64,000 nt of DNA from Sphingobacteriaceae bacterium. GTDB taxonomy: Bacteria; Bacteroidota; Bacteroidia; Sphingobacteriales; Sphingobacteriaceae. Positions 10,068 to 18,545 of this stretch are shown here, piece after piece (position 1 is the first letter of the stretch; every line of letters begins with the position of its first letter). The translations under genes were made by a program, and so were the position numbers. The notes under the pieces were generated by a model. It saw nothing but the letters and a program-made list of their open reading frames with translations, made no database searches and was not told the origin of the DNA. The stretch lies in contig CANHGR010000007.1 of assembly GCA_947460875.1 (NCBI GenBank), positions 1-64,000 on the forward strand. Direction: 5' to 3'.

Positions 10068-10859
10068 CTAAGTACGGGTTTGATTCATCGCAGTGAGCAT
10101 ATTACCATAGATCGCATTCAGTGATGCCAAGTTTTTAGCCAACCTACCAACTTCCTCTTTAAACATCTTTGAATCTTCCATCGACTCATTGAAATTTTGC
10201 ATCGTAAGCGATAGATTATGGTAGAATTTATTCATTGATTTCAAATGCGCACTTGAGTCTTGAAGTTCCAACTCATAGACCGCATTTAGAGCAGAAAGAT
10301 TTTTTGCCAAACTGTTCACTTGGTCATGATATCCTTTCGAATCAATACTTGAATTTGCCATTTCTGCCAAATTAGCGGTGGCCATATCAAAAGAATTACT
10401 AAGATTATCGAAACTGTTTGAAGCCGCTTTCAGTTTGCCAGTAAATTCAGTCGTTGCAATTGAAGCGTCAGAAACGTTCGATATTGCAGTTACCTTGTCT
10501 CCAAAAGTACGAAGGCCGGTTCCAAGGCTTGCAATAAGTTCGGGACCGATCTTTGCATCAGACATCATTTGATCTAATGCCGCTGTTCCGCTACCTGAAG
10601 CCATTGCACGTGAGGAAGGCAAATCACCTTTAAATTCTTCATCCAGTTCTGGATAAACACGGGTCCAATCGGGCTCGGTTGCTTCTGTTTGAAAACCTAA
10701 TATAAAAAACAGTATTGCCTCGGTGATTAGCCCGATGGCGATCATGAGCTCTCCATTTTTCCAATGAAGAATCTTGAACATCAATCCAACGATAACAATA
10801 CTCGCGCCCCATGAGATGAACGTATTAATTCCTAATTTAAACTTGCCTTTCTTAGCCAT
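10068..10859 (-). CDS. gldL: Type IX secretion motor protein GldL
   Basis: A 263-residue inner-membrane protein with two helices (about 11-30 and 37-55) and a long, largely helical cytoplasmic tail. The second helix contains GLITEAILFFILGF with a buried acidic residue, Glu47, which corresponds to the conserved Glu thought to carry protons in GldL. Lys29 lies in the first helix. GldL and GldM form the proton-motive-force-powered motor for type IX secretion and gliding. The gene lies 28 nt after gldK. Confidence 0.93.
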   Translation of the reverse strand: MAKKGKFKLGINTFISWGASIVIVGLMFKILHWKNGELMIAIGLITEAILFFILGFQTEATEPDWTRVYPELDEEFKGDLPSSRAMASGSGTAALDQMMSDAKIGPELIASLGTGLRTFGDKVTAISNVSDASIATTEFTGKLKAASNSFDNLSNSFDMATANLAEMANSSIDSKGYHDQVNSLAKNLSALNAVYELELQDSSAHLKSMNKFYHNLSLTMQNFNESMEDSKMFKEEVGRLAKNLASLNAIYGNMLTAMNQTRT

Positions 10860-10887
10860 ATAGGTGATTGTTCTTTAAATTTTCTAT

Positions 10888-12186
10888 TTAACGTCTGTCT
10901 TGGATATCACGTCCAGGAAATGCCGTAACACAACGAAATCCGATGTATGACTTCGCAGTATCCTGATATTCAAATGACTTCGAAGAGTTTTGCAGGAAAT
11001 ATCCAATGTCTTTCCAGGATCCACCTTTAATTACTTTACGTTTTAACGCTTCAGGATCGCCGGATTTTGCGTTGTATGTAAAGGAGGGATTTAAATCATT
11101 AACGAAAGTAGATGCCGAAGGGTTGAATGCTGAAGAAGTCCATTCAGCAACATTGCCTGCCATATTGAACAATCCAAAATCATTCGGGAAATAGGAGTTT
11201 ACGCTCACCGTAAATGTTCCGCCATCATCTACATAATTGCCTCTTCCAGGTTTAAAATTTGCCATCAAACAGCCTTTTGCATTTCGGATATAAGGGCCAC
11301 CCCAAGGGTAGTCGTTGCCTATCCTACCTCCACGTGCTGCATACTCAAATTCTGCTTCAGAGGGAAGCTCATAGGGCAAGCGACTGATTCCGCGACTTAT
11401 CGCGGTAGCCTGATATAAATTTGTACGCCATGCCGTGAAGGCTTTCGCCTGACGCCAAGTAACGCCAACAACCGGATAGTTTGCAAAGGCCGGGTGCGAA
11501 AAATAACCTTCTACTAGGGGCTCGTTTTGAGCATAAGCAAAATCTGCCAACCAAACTAATGTATCGGGATAAACACCCACCGTATCGCGGAAAATGAAAT
11601 CAGCACGCCTTGCATTTACATCTCCACGAGCATTTGCCGCCCGGCGTTGGTTGATGACGGCGTAATTATATTTCAACAATCGAACATCCACTTCGTTCCG
11701 ATCAAATAGTTTGTCCTCGCCTTGATAATACATTGGCTCCAATGCAGCCGCATTGGCATTACGCGATTTCTTGCCCCAAATTAAAGCTGCCTTTTTCCAG
11801 TTAATGTATTTGTTTCCGTTGGCATTAACCTTTGACCCCTTGGCCTGGATATAGTACTGGTCATCATTCAAATAATCTGTTATTGCTATAGAATCTCGTA
11901 CCCAATTAACAAATTGGCGATATTCGCTATTTGATATTTCGGTTGCATCCATGTAAAATGCCTGAACAGTTACTTGCCTATTTTGTGAAATTTGCGAGTA
12001 GGTAATATCTTGATCAACAGCACCGCTTATAAAGGTTCCACCAGGAACATAAACCATCCCGTAAGGAACTTGAGTTCTAAACGTCTTTGTCCGCACTCCG
12101 ACTAATTCACCGCTACCACCACCTTTACTACAACTGCTTGAGATCGCTACAAGAGCCGCTAGAGCTATAAAGTAAAATTTTTTCAT
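10888..12186 (-). CDS. gldK: Type IX secretion ring lipoprotein GldK
   Basis: A 432-residue lipoprotein with a lipobox ISSSC (Cys19). The bulk is a formylglycine-generating-enzyme/sulfatase-modifying-factor fold: MVYVPGGTFISGA near the start, PSEAEFEYAARGGR in the middle, NMAGNVAEWTSSA and VIKGGSW near the C-terminus. In PorK/GldK this fold is structural, forming the outer-membrane-attached ring with GldN. It is the first gene of gldKLMN and lies 245 bp after hemD. I found no convincing promoter in that gap, so the gld genes may depend on the promoter ahead of the DUF4271 gene or on one I cannot recognise. Confidence 0.93.
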   Translation of the reverse strand: MKKFYFIALAALVAISSSCSKGGGSGELVGVRTKTFRTQVPYGMVYVPGGTFISGAVDQDITYSQISQNRQVTVQAFYMDATEISNSEYRQFVNWVRDSIAITDYLNDDQYYIQAKGSKVNANGNKYINWKKAALIWGKKSRNANAAALEPMYYQGEDKLFDRNEVDVRLLKYNYAVINQRRAANARGDVNARRADFIFRDTVGVYPDTLVWLADFAYAQNEPLVEGYFSHPAFANYPVVGVTWRQAKAFTAWRTNLYQATAISRGISRLPYELPSEAEFEYAARGGRIGNDYPWGGPYIRNAKGCLMANFKPGRGNYVDDGGTFTVSVNSYFPNDFGLFNMAGNVAEWTSSAFNPSASTFVNDLNPSFTYNAKSGDPEALKRKVIKGGSWKDIGYFLQNSSKSFEYQDTAKSYIGFRCVTAFPGRDIQDRR

Positions 12187-12431
12187 CTATTGATTATAGG
12201 AAATACCCTTAAAAACGTCTCTAAGATAATAAAAAAGCGATGTAAGATAAGAAATCTTGAAAAAGATAACATATTCGCAACATTAGCGCTTTACAAAATG
12301 TGCTACATTAACGCAAAACAAATACAAATATTACTTCTTTTTTTCGATTTCAAAGCCATTTTTGAAAAATCCAATCTGTACGACAGTCTTAACAAATTAC
12401 CTTAGAGCGCATCAATTTAAAATAGAAATTT

Positions 12432-13202
12432 CTATCGATTAACTTGCTTAACATACTGCTCTATCGCCATAGTCATGCTTGGTGCATTAGGCGTTGGAGC
12501 CATAATGTCTACAATAAGATTCCGTTCCAAAACAGCTTTATGCGTCGTTGCTCCAAAAGCTGCAATCCGCGTATTGTTCTGTTGAAAATCCGGAAAATTC
12601 TTATATAAGGATTGTACGCTTGAGGGACTAAAAAATACGATTATATCATAAAATACTTCCCGAAGATCAGAAAGATCACTACATACGGTACGAAATAATA
12701 CCGCTGGCTTAAAATTGTAGCCGTTTTCTTGCAAGAACTTTAATGTCTCTTCCGCTGCAACGTCAGAACATGGATATAAAAAAACTTCGCCAACGTGTTT
12801 TTTTAACAGTTCTTCAAGATCTGACGCAGTCTGTTTGCCGAAAAAGATCTTTCGCTTGCGATATTGTATGTATTTCTGAAGATATAACGCAATATTTTCT
12901 GAAATACAGAGATATTTTAAATCGACCGGCACTTCATACCGCATTTCTTCACACACCCTGAAGTAATGATCTACTGCGTTTTTGCTAGTGAAAATAACTG
13001 CCGTAAAATCTGCGAGATTAACTTTATCTTTTCTAAAATCCTTTGCACTTACCCCCTCAACATGTATAAAGGATCTAAAATCTAGCTTTAAATTGAATTT
13101 TTTTGCCAATTCAAAGTAAGGTGACTTCTCAGTTTCTGGTTTTGGAAGCGTAACCAATACGCTTTTTACTTTTCTTTTTCTGTCGTCTGAAGTCGCTAAC
13201 AT
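12432..13202 (-). CDS. hemD: Uroporphyrinogen-III synthase
   Basis: A 256-residue HemD-family protein. It shows the two-lobe pattern of the family: an N-terminal half with DFTAVIFTSKNAVDHYF (about 65-81) and a C-terminal half with DIIVFFSPSSVQSLYKNF (about 185-202) and RIAAFGATTHKAV (about 210-222). The enzyme cyclises hydroxymethylbilane to uroporphyrinogen III, the branch point to heme and siroheme. It follows the DUF4271 gene by 13 nt, so they share a transcript. Siroheme demand also links it to the sulfite reductase module at 39.6-43.2 kb. Confidence 0.85.
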   Translation of the reverse strand: MLATSDDRKRKVKSVLVTLPKPETEKSPYFELAKKFNLKLDFRSFIHVEGVSAKDFRKDKVNLADFTAVIFTSKNAVDHYFRVCEEMRYEVPVDLKYLCISENIALYLQKYIQYRKRKIFFGKQTASDLEELLKKHVGEVFLYPCSDVAAEETLKFLQENGYNFKPAVLFRTVCSDLSDLREVFYDIIVFFSPSSVQSLYKNFPDFQQNNTRIAAFGATTHKAVLERNLIVDIMAPTPNAPSMTMAIEQYVKQVNR

Positions 13203-13215
13203 ACTTTTTAATTGC

Positions 13216-14211
13216 CTAATTCATAAGCACCTTAATAAGAATCAATAAAGGGCAAATTTCGAGAGTGCAAAGATAGATAAATAAATAAGTTTTAGAAAAT
13301 TGGTAATTAGACAACACATTGGCACCGGCGCGTATAAATTGCAACACGAATATGCTGCATAATAACGCTATAGCCAAGTAAATGTATATCGAGGCATATC
13401 TAAAAGGACTAAGGCTAAATGCGATGACCAATGGCAAAAAAAATATCGCAGTATTAAAATAGCTTAAATATAAAATGGAGATATACTCGCGCACAATTCG
13501 CTGAATATCAAATAAAAATCCAAGGACGCGAAGCAATATTATTTTTAAGGTGAAGAGTCCCAATACCAACATTGATAAAATGAAAAACCATTGAAACCCG
13601 GTATAGGCATAATTTATTTTATAATACCTGCCGCAGAGATAAAGAAAAATCCCTATTGTGAATCCAAATAGAACATACAAAAAAATGAAAGGCCAGGAAT
13701 TAAATAGAGTGTCTTCTTTGTTTATCTGAGCCAAAACGCGATTGCTGTAAAGCGATTGCACGATGATTTCAAGTTCCTTGGAGAACGCAAACTTTATTAT
13801 TGCGAAAAAGAGCACAAGAAGAACAATCAGGCCGAGCACCCAGATTTCTCCTTTGGAGCGCAGGCTTCCACTATCGTATCGATTTTTCGTCAACTTAAAT
13901 TTCTGAGCCCAACCGGCAAAATCTCCATTTTCTATCGTATGAAATTTTATAAGGCTGTCTATAAACTTATTTGGTCTATTAGGATTGGGACTAACAATCC
14001 ATCCCATTTTGAGCGAATCTTGCACAGATTTGATTGAATCTTGCCTTTGAAACCATCGAGCATATGTGATTGAATCCTGAAGATCGCTTCCGCCATACGC
14101 ATAACTTGGCTGTACTCTCATCGGGGCAGATGTCGATGTATCGTTTTGAGCAAACACCGTTATAAGGGTAAAGCTATAGAAAACAACAAGCTGAAAAATC
14201 TTTTTACACAT
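13216..14211 (-). CDS. DUF4271-type membrane protein
   Basis: A 331-residue protein with a signal-like N-terminus ending VFAQ (about residue 21), a hydrophilic region with several DSI/DSL repeats (about 45-90), and a C-terminal membrane domain of about six helices (from about 125 to the end). This is the layout of the DUF4271 family found next to hemD in Bacteroidota. The function is unknown. As first gene of the unit it is preceded by a well-formed promoter. Confidence 0.75.
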   Translation of the reverse strand: MCKKIFQLVVFYSFTLITVFAQNDTSTSAPMRVQPSYAYGGSDLQDSITYARWFQRQDSIKSVQDSLKMGWIVSPNPNRPNKFIDSLIKFHTIENGDFAGWAQKFKLTKNRYDSGSLRSKGEIWVLGLIVLLVLFFAIIKFAFSKELEIIVQSLYSNRVLAQINKEDTLFNSWPFIFLYVLFGFTIGIFLYLCGRYYKINYAYTGFQWFFILSMLVLGLFTLKIILLRVLGFLFDIQRIVREYISILYLSYFNTAIFFLPLVIAFSLSPFRYASIYIYLAIALLCSIFVLQFIRAGANVLSNYQFSKTYLFIYLCTLEICPLLILIKVLMN

Positions 14212-14237
14212 AAGTTGCCCCCTGCTTTAGAGCCGCG

Positions 14238-14270
14238 CAAAATTACCTGATTATTTGGTGTTTTACCAAA
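14238..14270 (-). promoter_or_regulatory. Promoter of the DUF4271-hemD unit
   Basis: On the minus strand TTTG (14267-14270) is followed after 21 nt by TAATTTTG (14238-14245), matching the Bacteroidota -33/-7 consensus. The predicted start near 14231 gives a 5' leader of about 20 nt before the ATG at 14211. Confidence 0.65.
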
Positions 14271-14329
14271 ATCAGGGCAGTTCATTCGTCTATATGTGAA
14301 AATAAGGAACTCTTCAGCTTATATAATGC

Positions 14330-14337
14330 TAATTTTG
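14330..14337 (+). promoter_or_regulatory. -7 element close to the hemW start codon
   Basis: TAATTTTG ends only 4 nt before the ATG at 14342. If used, the transcript would be leaderless or nearly so. No -33 element is evident. Confidence 0.35.
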
Positions 14338-14341
14338 ATGC

Positions 14342-15469
14342 ATGGCTGGTATTTATTTTCATATTCCCTTTTGCAAACAGGCCTGTCATTACTGCGATTT
14401 CCATTTTAGCACCTCTCTTCAATATAAGGATGATCTGCTAAACGCGATGCTTGCTGAGCTACTGCTGCAAAAAGATTACCTCCAAGGTGAGGCAATTGAA
14501 ACGATTTATTTTGGAGGAGGAACACCTTCGCTTTTAAGCAGCGATGAGATCAGGGTCTTTATTGATCAAATAGCAAAACTATTTAAGCTCATATCCGCGC
14601 CCGAAATTACACTAGAGGCCAATCCGGACGATCTGGATATTAACAAAGTTAGAGAGCTGCGACAAAGTCTTATCAACCGCTTTAGCGTAGGCATCCAATC
14701 ATTTTACGACGAAGACCTCCGCTGGATGAACAGGGTACACACCTCAAATGAGGCTGAAAACTCAATTAAAAGAGTACAAGATGCCGGCTTTGAAAACATA
14801 ACTTCCGATTTGATCTACGGCTATCCGCTGTTAAGCGATGAAAAGTTTAAAAGCAATATCAGAAAATTACTGGATCTCTCAATCCCACATATCTCCGCCT
14901 ATTCTATGACCGTTGAGCCCCAAACTGCCTTAGGGTCATTTATAAAAAATAAGAAACAACCTGCAATGAACGAATCGCAAAGTGCAGATCAGTTTTTGTT
15001 GTTGACAGAAATGTTGATCGAATCAGGTTTTGAACATTACGAGATTTCTAATTTCGCCAGACGTGAAATGTATTCAAAACATAATACAAACTATTGGAGA
15101 GGTGTATCTTACTTAGGGATTGGCCCCTCGGCGCATTCATTCAACGGGAATACTAGAGCTTGGAATATTTCAAACAACGCAAGATATATCGAAAGCATCA
15201 GCAGAAAGGCAATTCCGGCTGAACTAGAGACCTTAACTATTGCTAATAAAATAAATGAGTATATTTTAACTTCCCTGAGGACAATGTGGGGCACCGACCT
15301 CACTAAATTAACTCAAGACTTTGGTGCAAGCTACCGCATTGACGTTGAAAGCGCCACAAAAAGGGTCCTTGAAAAAGGGTTAATTAGTCGGGAAAACGAC
15401 ATCATTACTCTAACCCTTTCGGGGAAGCTTTTAGCCGATCAGATTGCTGCAGAACTATTTGTCGATTAA
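14342..15469 (+). CDS. hemW: Radical SAM heme chaperone HemW
   Basis: A 375-residue protein of the HemN/HemW family. The N-terminal IYFHIPFCKQACHYCDFHF carries the radical SAM cluster ligands Cys11, Cys15 and Cys18. TIYFGGGTPSLL (about 58-69) and FSVGIQSFYDEDL (about 117-129) are family motifs. Short length and lack of the HemN N-terminal extension point to HemW, a heme-trafficking protein, rather than the coproporphyrinogen dehydrogenase HemN. It is divergent from the hemD unit, so heme-related genes lie on both sides of 14.25 kb. An ATG also lies at 14338 in another frame. The tail abuts the GH3 gene. Confidence 0.88.
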   Translation: MAGIYFHIPFCKQACHYCDFHFSTSLQYKDDLLNAMLAELLLQKDYLQGEAIETIYFGGGTPSLLSSDEIRVFIDQIAKLFKLISAPEITLEANPDDLDINKVRELRQSLINRFSVGIQSFYDEDLRWMNRVHTSNEAENSIKRVQDAGFENITSDLIYGYPLLSDEKFKSNIRKLLDLSIPHISAYSMTVEPQTALGSFIKNKKQPAMNESQSADQFLLLTEMLIESGFEHYEISNFARREMYSKHNTNYWRGVSYLGIGPSAHSFNGNTRAWNISNNARYIESISRKAIPAELETLTIANKINEYILTSLRTMWGTDLTKLTQDFGASYRIDVESATKRVLEKGLISRENDIITLTLSGKLLADQIAAELFVD

Positions 15470-17209
15470 TTACTTTTTTGATACCGGCAGGCTTACGCCA
15501 TCACCAGTTTTGAAAAAGCTATTGATGCTCACTGATAGCCTTCCTGAAGCTGCTGCCTGTCCGGAGAGTACCTTTGCGGAAGCTTTCTGAGCCTCATTAC
15601 TGTTTTGATAGTTCACAATCAAGGCCTTGCTTTGCTCGATGTCTTCGAAACCCGCTAATGTGTAGGGATTTGCAAATAATACAATGACCGAAGTTAATTT
15701 AGCAAGTTCAGAAATCAACACGCTCATCTCCCTGTTATAGTCGAGGGTGCTGGCTGGCCGTTTGCGATAATCATGTATTCCAACAATAATTTGATCGTAT
15801 GATCTCAATTCTTGCAATAGCGTTGAGATGTCTGAAGCGCCGGCAATCTTAGAAAGAGTGAAATTGGTAGAGTTTTGAAATGAACCTTTTAGTTCGTTCT
15901 GAAAAAGCGAGATCTCTGACATCCCAAGACTGATTAGTGCAGTCTTTTTCTGTAGTTCTAATGAACTAATCACATCCCCACCTTTTATTACCGTTAGAGC
16001 AGCATCAGCCAGTTGCTGATTCAGGCTCATCGATTCACTGCGGTTAAGAAACTCTGATACACCTGTATCTATTTTATGAATTTGGTTCAATCCCGACCAG
16101 TATTTAGCTGCCAGTACTTTTTTTACACTTTCATTAACCTGCTCCCAACTTAAGTGATTTTGATGTATCGCTCTGCGAACGAGCAAATTTGCCCTTTTGC
16201 TATTTTGCGAAAGTTCAACGATATCATTACCGGCTATAATCGCGCGAACGTCAGCTTCCCCGTTAGGGAAATATTTTACAACGCCTTTCATTTCCATTGC
16301 ATCAGAAAATATTAAACCTTTAAATCCCAGATCTTCTTTCAGCACACCGGTTACAATAGGCTTTGACAAAGTTGAGGGAAGATTTGGCGTGTTATCCAGT
16401 GCCGGAATACTCATATGTGCTACCATCACGCCTGCGGCATTTTGTTTAATCAACTCCCGAAAAGGATACATTTCTAGTGAATCAAGTCTGGCTCTTCCAA
16501 AGGGCAACAAAGGTAGATCATAATGAGAATCGACGTCAGTGTCTCCATGCCCTGGGAAATGCTTTAAACTTATAAGAATACCCTCGTCTTGCATTCCCTT
16601 CATATATGCTCCGGCTTTGGCCGTTACGTTAGCTTTGTCATCGCCAAAAGAGCGGTAACCAATTACGGGATTTTTCGGGTTGTTATTGACATCTACCACC
16701 GGTGCAAAATTTACATGAATCCCTAAACGTTTAAAATCTTTCGCCACTTCTTGCCCCATCCTATAGATAAGATTGTTGTCCTGAATTGCGCCCAGTGTCA
16801 TCTGATAAGGATATGAAATTGAGCTATCCAGGCGCATACCAACACCCCATTCGCCATCCATCGCAACGAGCAATGGAGTACGTGCCAGAGACTGATAGCG
16901 ATTAGTCAAAGCTGCTTGTCTTTCCGGACCACCCTGAAAAAATACGAGTCCACCGATGCGCTCTTGCATGATAATGTTAGCCACAGAATCTTCATATCTT
17001 TTGCCTCTATCGGTATGTGCTCTGATCATAAATAACTGGGCTACTCGATCATGCCTGTTTAGCTTCTTGAAAACAGAATCTACCCAAGCATTTTGCCGAC
17101 CGATAGTCGAAATAAACAGCTCTTTATTTACGCTAGATATCGTTTGTGAGGAAACTTGTGTTGACGTGCATAAAATTAACGCTGCAAAAGCCCAAAGAAT
17201 TCGAATCAT
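15470..17209 (-). CDS. Glycoside hydrolase family 3 (beta-N-acetylhexosaminidase-like)
   Basis: A 579-residue exported enzyme with a signal peptide ending QVSSQ (about 22). The GH3 N-terminal barrel (about 45-375) includes LLVAMDGEWGVGMRL, LKHFPGHGDTDVDSH (the KH/GHGDT active-site loop of NagZ-type enzymes) and the nucleophile loop GLIFSDAMEMKGV. A GH3_C-like alpha/beta domain follows (about 410-579). It probably releases N-acetylglucosamine from peptidoglycan or chitooligosaccharides in the periplasm. In many Bacteroidota this enzyme is fused to a C-terminal serine beta-lactamase-like domain. Here that domain sits in a separate gene two positions upstream. Confidence 0.85.
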   Translation of the reverse strand: MIRILWAFAALILCTSTQVSSQTISSVNKELFISTIGRQNAWVDSVFKKLNRHDRVAQLFMIRAHTDRGKRYEDSVANIIMQERIGGLVFFQGGPERQAALTNRYQSLARTPLLVAMDGEWGVGMRLDSSISYPYQMTLGAIQDNNLIYRMGQEVAKDFKRLGIHVNFAPVVDVNNNPKNPVIGYRSFGDDKANVTAKAGAYMKGMQDEGILISLKHFPGHGDTDVDSHYDLPLLPFGRARLDSLEMYPFRELIKQNAAGVMVAHMSIPALDNTPNLPSTLSKPIVTGVLKEDLGFKGLIFSDAMEMKGVVKYFPNGEADVRAIIAGNDIVELSQNSKRANLLVRRAIHQNHLSWEQVNESVKKVLAAKYWSGLNQIHKIDTGVSEFLNRSESMSLNQQLADAALTVIKGGDVISSLELQKKTALISLGMSEISLFQNELKGSFQNSTNFTLSKIAGASDISTLLQELRSYDQIIVGIHDYRKRPASTLDYNREMSVLISELAKLTSVIVLFANPYTLAGFEDIEQSKALIVNYQNSNEAQKASAKVLSGQAAASGRLSVSINSFFKTGDGVSLPVSKK

Positions 17210-17334
17210 ATTATGTCAAAAAATTGAAAAACTAACTGGTCTACGCAAGGCAAATTATTTTGTTTAGTTAAAGATAGATTTTAGTGGTTTTTGTTATCAC
17301 TGGTTACCCTAATCGTATCCCAAGGTCTACTGTC

Positions 17335-18471
17335 TCAACTTTTATTTACGACTTCGATTATCTCTCTGTAATAATGTTCATATAGAGGAAGAACCAGACT
17401 CAACTCAAATTCTTTCGCCCTGTTCAGCGCCGCTTCTTTAAACTTTTTCAAGCGTTCTCCATCCTCAAGGATATAGATAGCCTGCTTAGCCATGCTTTCA
17501 ATGTTTCCAACTTCACTCATAAATCCAGTTACGCCGTCTATATTTAATTCTGGTAATCCGCCGGCATTGCTCGATACTACCGGCACCTTACAAGCCATCG
17601 CTTCCAGCGCTGCTAGTCCAAAACTTTCTGATTCTGAAGGCATTAAGAACAAATCGGCAACGGATAAAATCTCTTCGACAGCATCTTGTTTACCCAGAAA
17701 GCGAACGCTTTCTGCAATGTCCAGATCGCGACAAAGCCCTTCTGCATTTGCACGATCGGGGCCATCGCCGATTAATAAGAGTTTACTCGGGATTTTTTCA
17801 GACACTAATTTAAATATCTGAATCACGTCTGCGGTTCGTTTGACCTTCCGAAAATTAGAAGTATGCACAATAATGAACTTATCATTAGGAGCTATCGCTT
17901 TTTTGAAATGATCTTTTGGTTTTAAACTAAAGCGGTTAAGATCGATGAAGTTGGGGATTACCCGTATGTCTTTTGGAACATCAAAATGCTCGTAAGTAGC
18001 CTTTTTTAAATATTCGGACACCGCAGTTACCCCATCAGACTGGTTGATAGAGAAAGTAACCACCGGTTTGTAGGTCATGTCTTTCCCTACCAAGGTGATA
18101 TCAGTACCATGCAATGTAGTAACCACCGGAATATTAATTCCAAATGTTAGTAGAATCTGTTTTGCCATGAAGGCGGCAGACGCATGTGGAATGGCATAAT
18201 GCACATGCAAAATGTCCAGCTTCTCAAACCGAACAACATCTACCAATTTACTTGCCAAGGCTAGCTCATAAGGCGGGAAATCAAATAAGGGATAATTGGA
18301 GACCGAAACCTCATGGTAAAAGAGATTTTCTGAGAAGAAATCAAGCCTTGCCGGCTGACTGTAAGTGATAAAGTGTACTTGATGGCCGTTATCCGCCAGC
18401 GCTTTACCAAGCTCGGTGGCTACAACCCCGCTACCGCCAAAAGTTGGGTAGCAAACAATTCCTATTTTCAT
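17335..18471 (-). CDS. bshA: N-acetyl-alpha-D-glucosaminyl L-malate synthase
   Basis: A 378-residue GT4-family glycosyltransferase. N-terminal MKIGIVCYPTFGGSGVVATE and DILHVHYAIPHASAA (about 85-99) are the signature of BshA. The C-terminal GT-B half has ESESFGLAALEAMACKVPVV (about 285-304), which binds UDP-sugar. BshA joins UDP-GlcNAc and L-malate, the first step of bacillithiol synthesis, so the organism probably uses bacillithiol as a low-molecular-weight thiol. No other bsh gene is in the window. It lies between two parts of what is often one GH3/beta-lactamase gene. Confidence 0.88.
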   Translation of the reverse strand: MKIGIVCYPTFGGSGVVATELGKALADNGHQVHFITYSQPARLDFFSENLFYHEVSVSNYPLFDFPPYELALASKLVDVVRFEKLDILHVHYAIPHASAAFMAKQILLTFGINIPVVTTLHGTDITLVGKDMTYKPVVTFSINQSDGVTAVSEYLKKATYEHFDVPKDIRVIPNFIDLNRFSLKPKDHFKKAIAPNDKFIIVHTSNFRKVKRTADVIQIFKLVSEKIPSKLLLIGDGPDRANAEGLCRDLDIAESVRFLGKQDAVEEILSVADLFLMPSESESFGLAALEAMACKVPVVSSNAGGLPELNIDGVTGFMSEVGNIESMAKQAIYILEDGERLKKFKEAALNRAKEFELSLVLPLYEHYYREIIEVVNKS

Positions 18472-18545
18472 GAAAATAAATTTCGATACAAATTAAAAGC
18501 TATTCTTTTAATGAATTGTTTAGTACAAGTAAATTAATAGATCGC

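Noticed and set aside
12190-12405. A 71-codon plus-strand frame ahead of gldK
   Set aside because: Low-complexity Ile/Lys/Leu/Phe-rich translation typical of AT-rich spacer DNA, no family pattern, and it reads antisense to the gldK upstream region.
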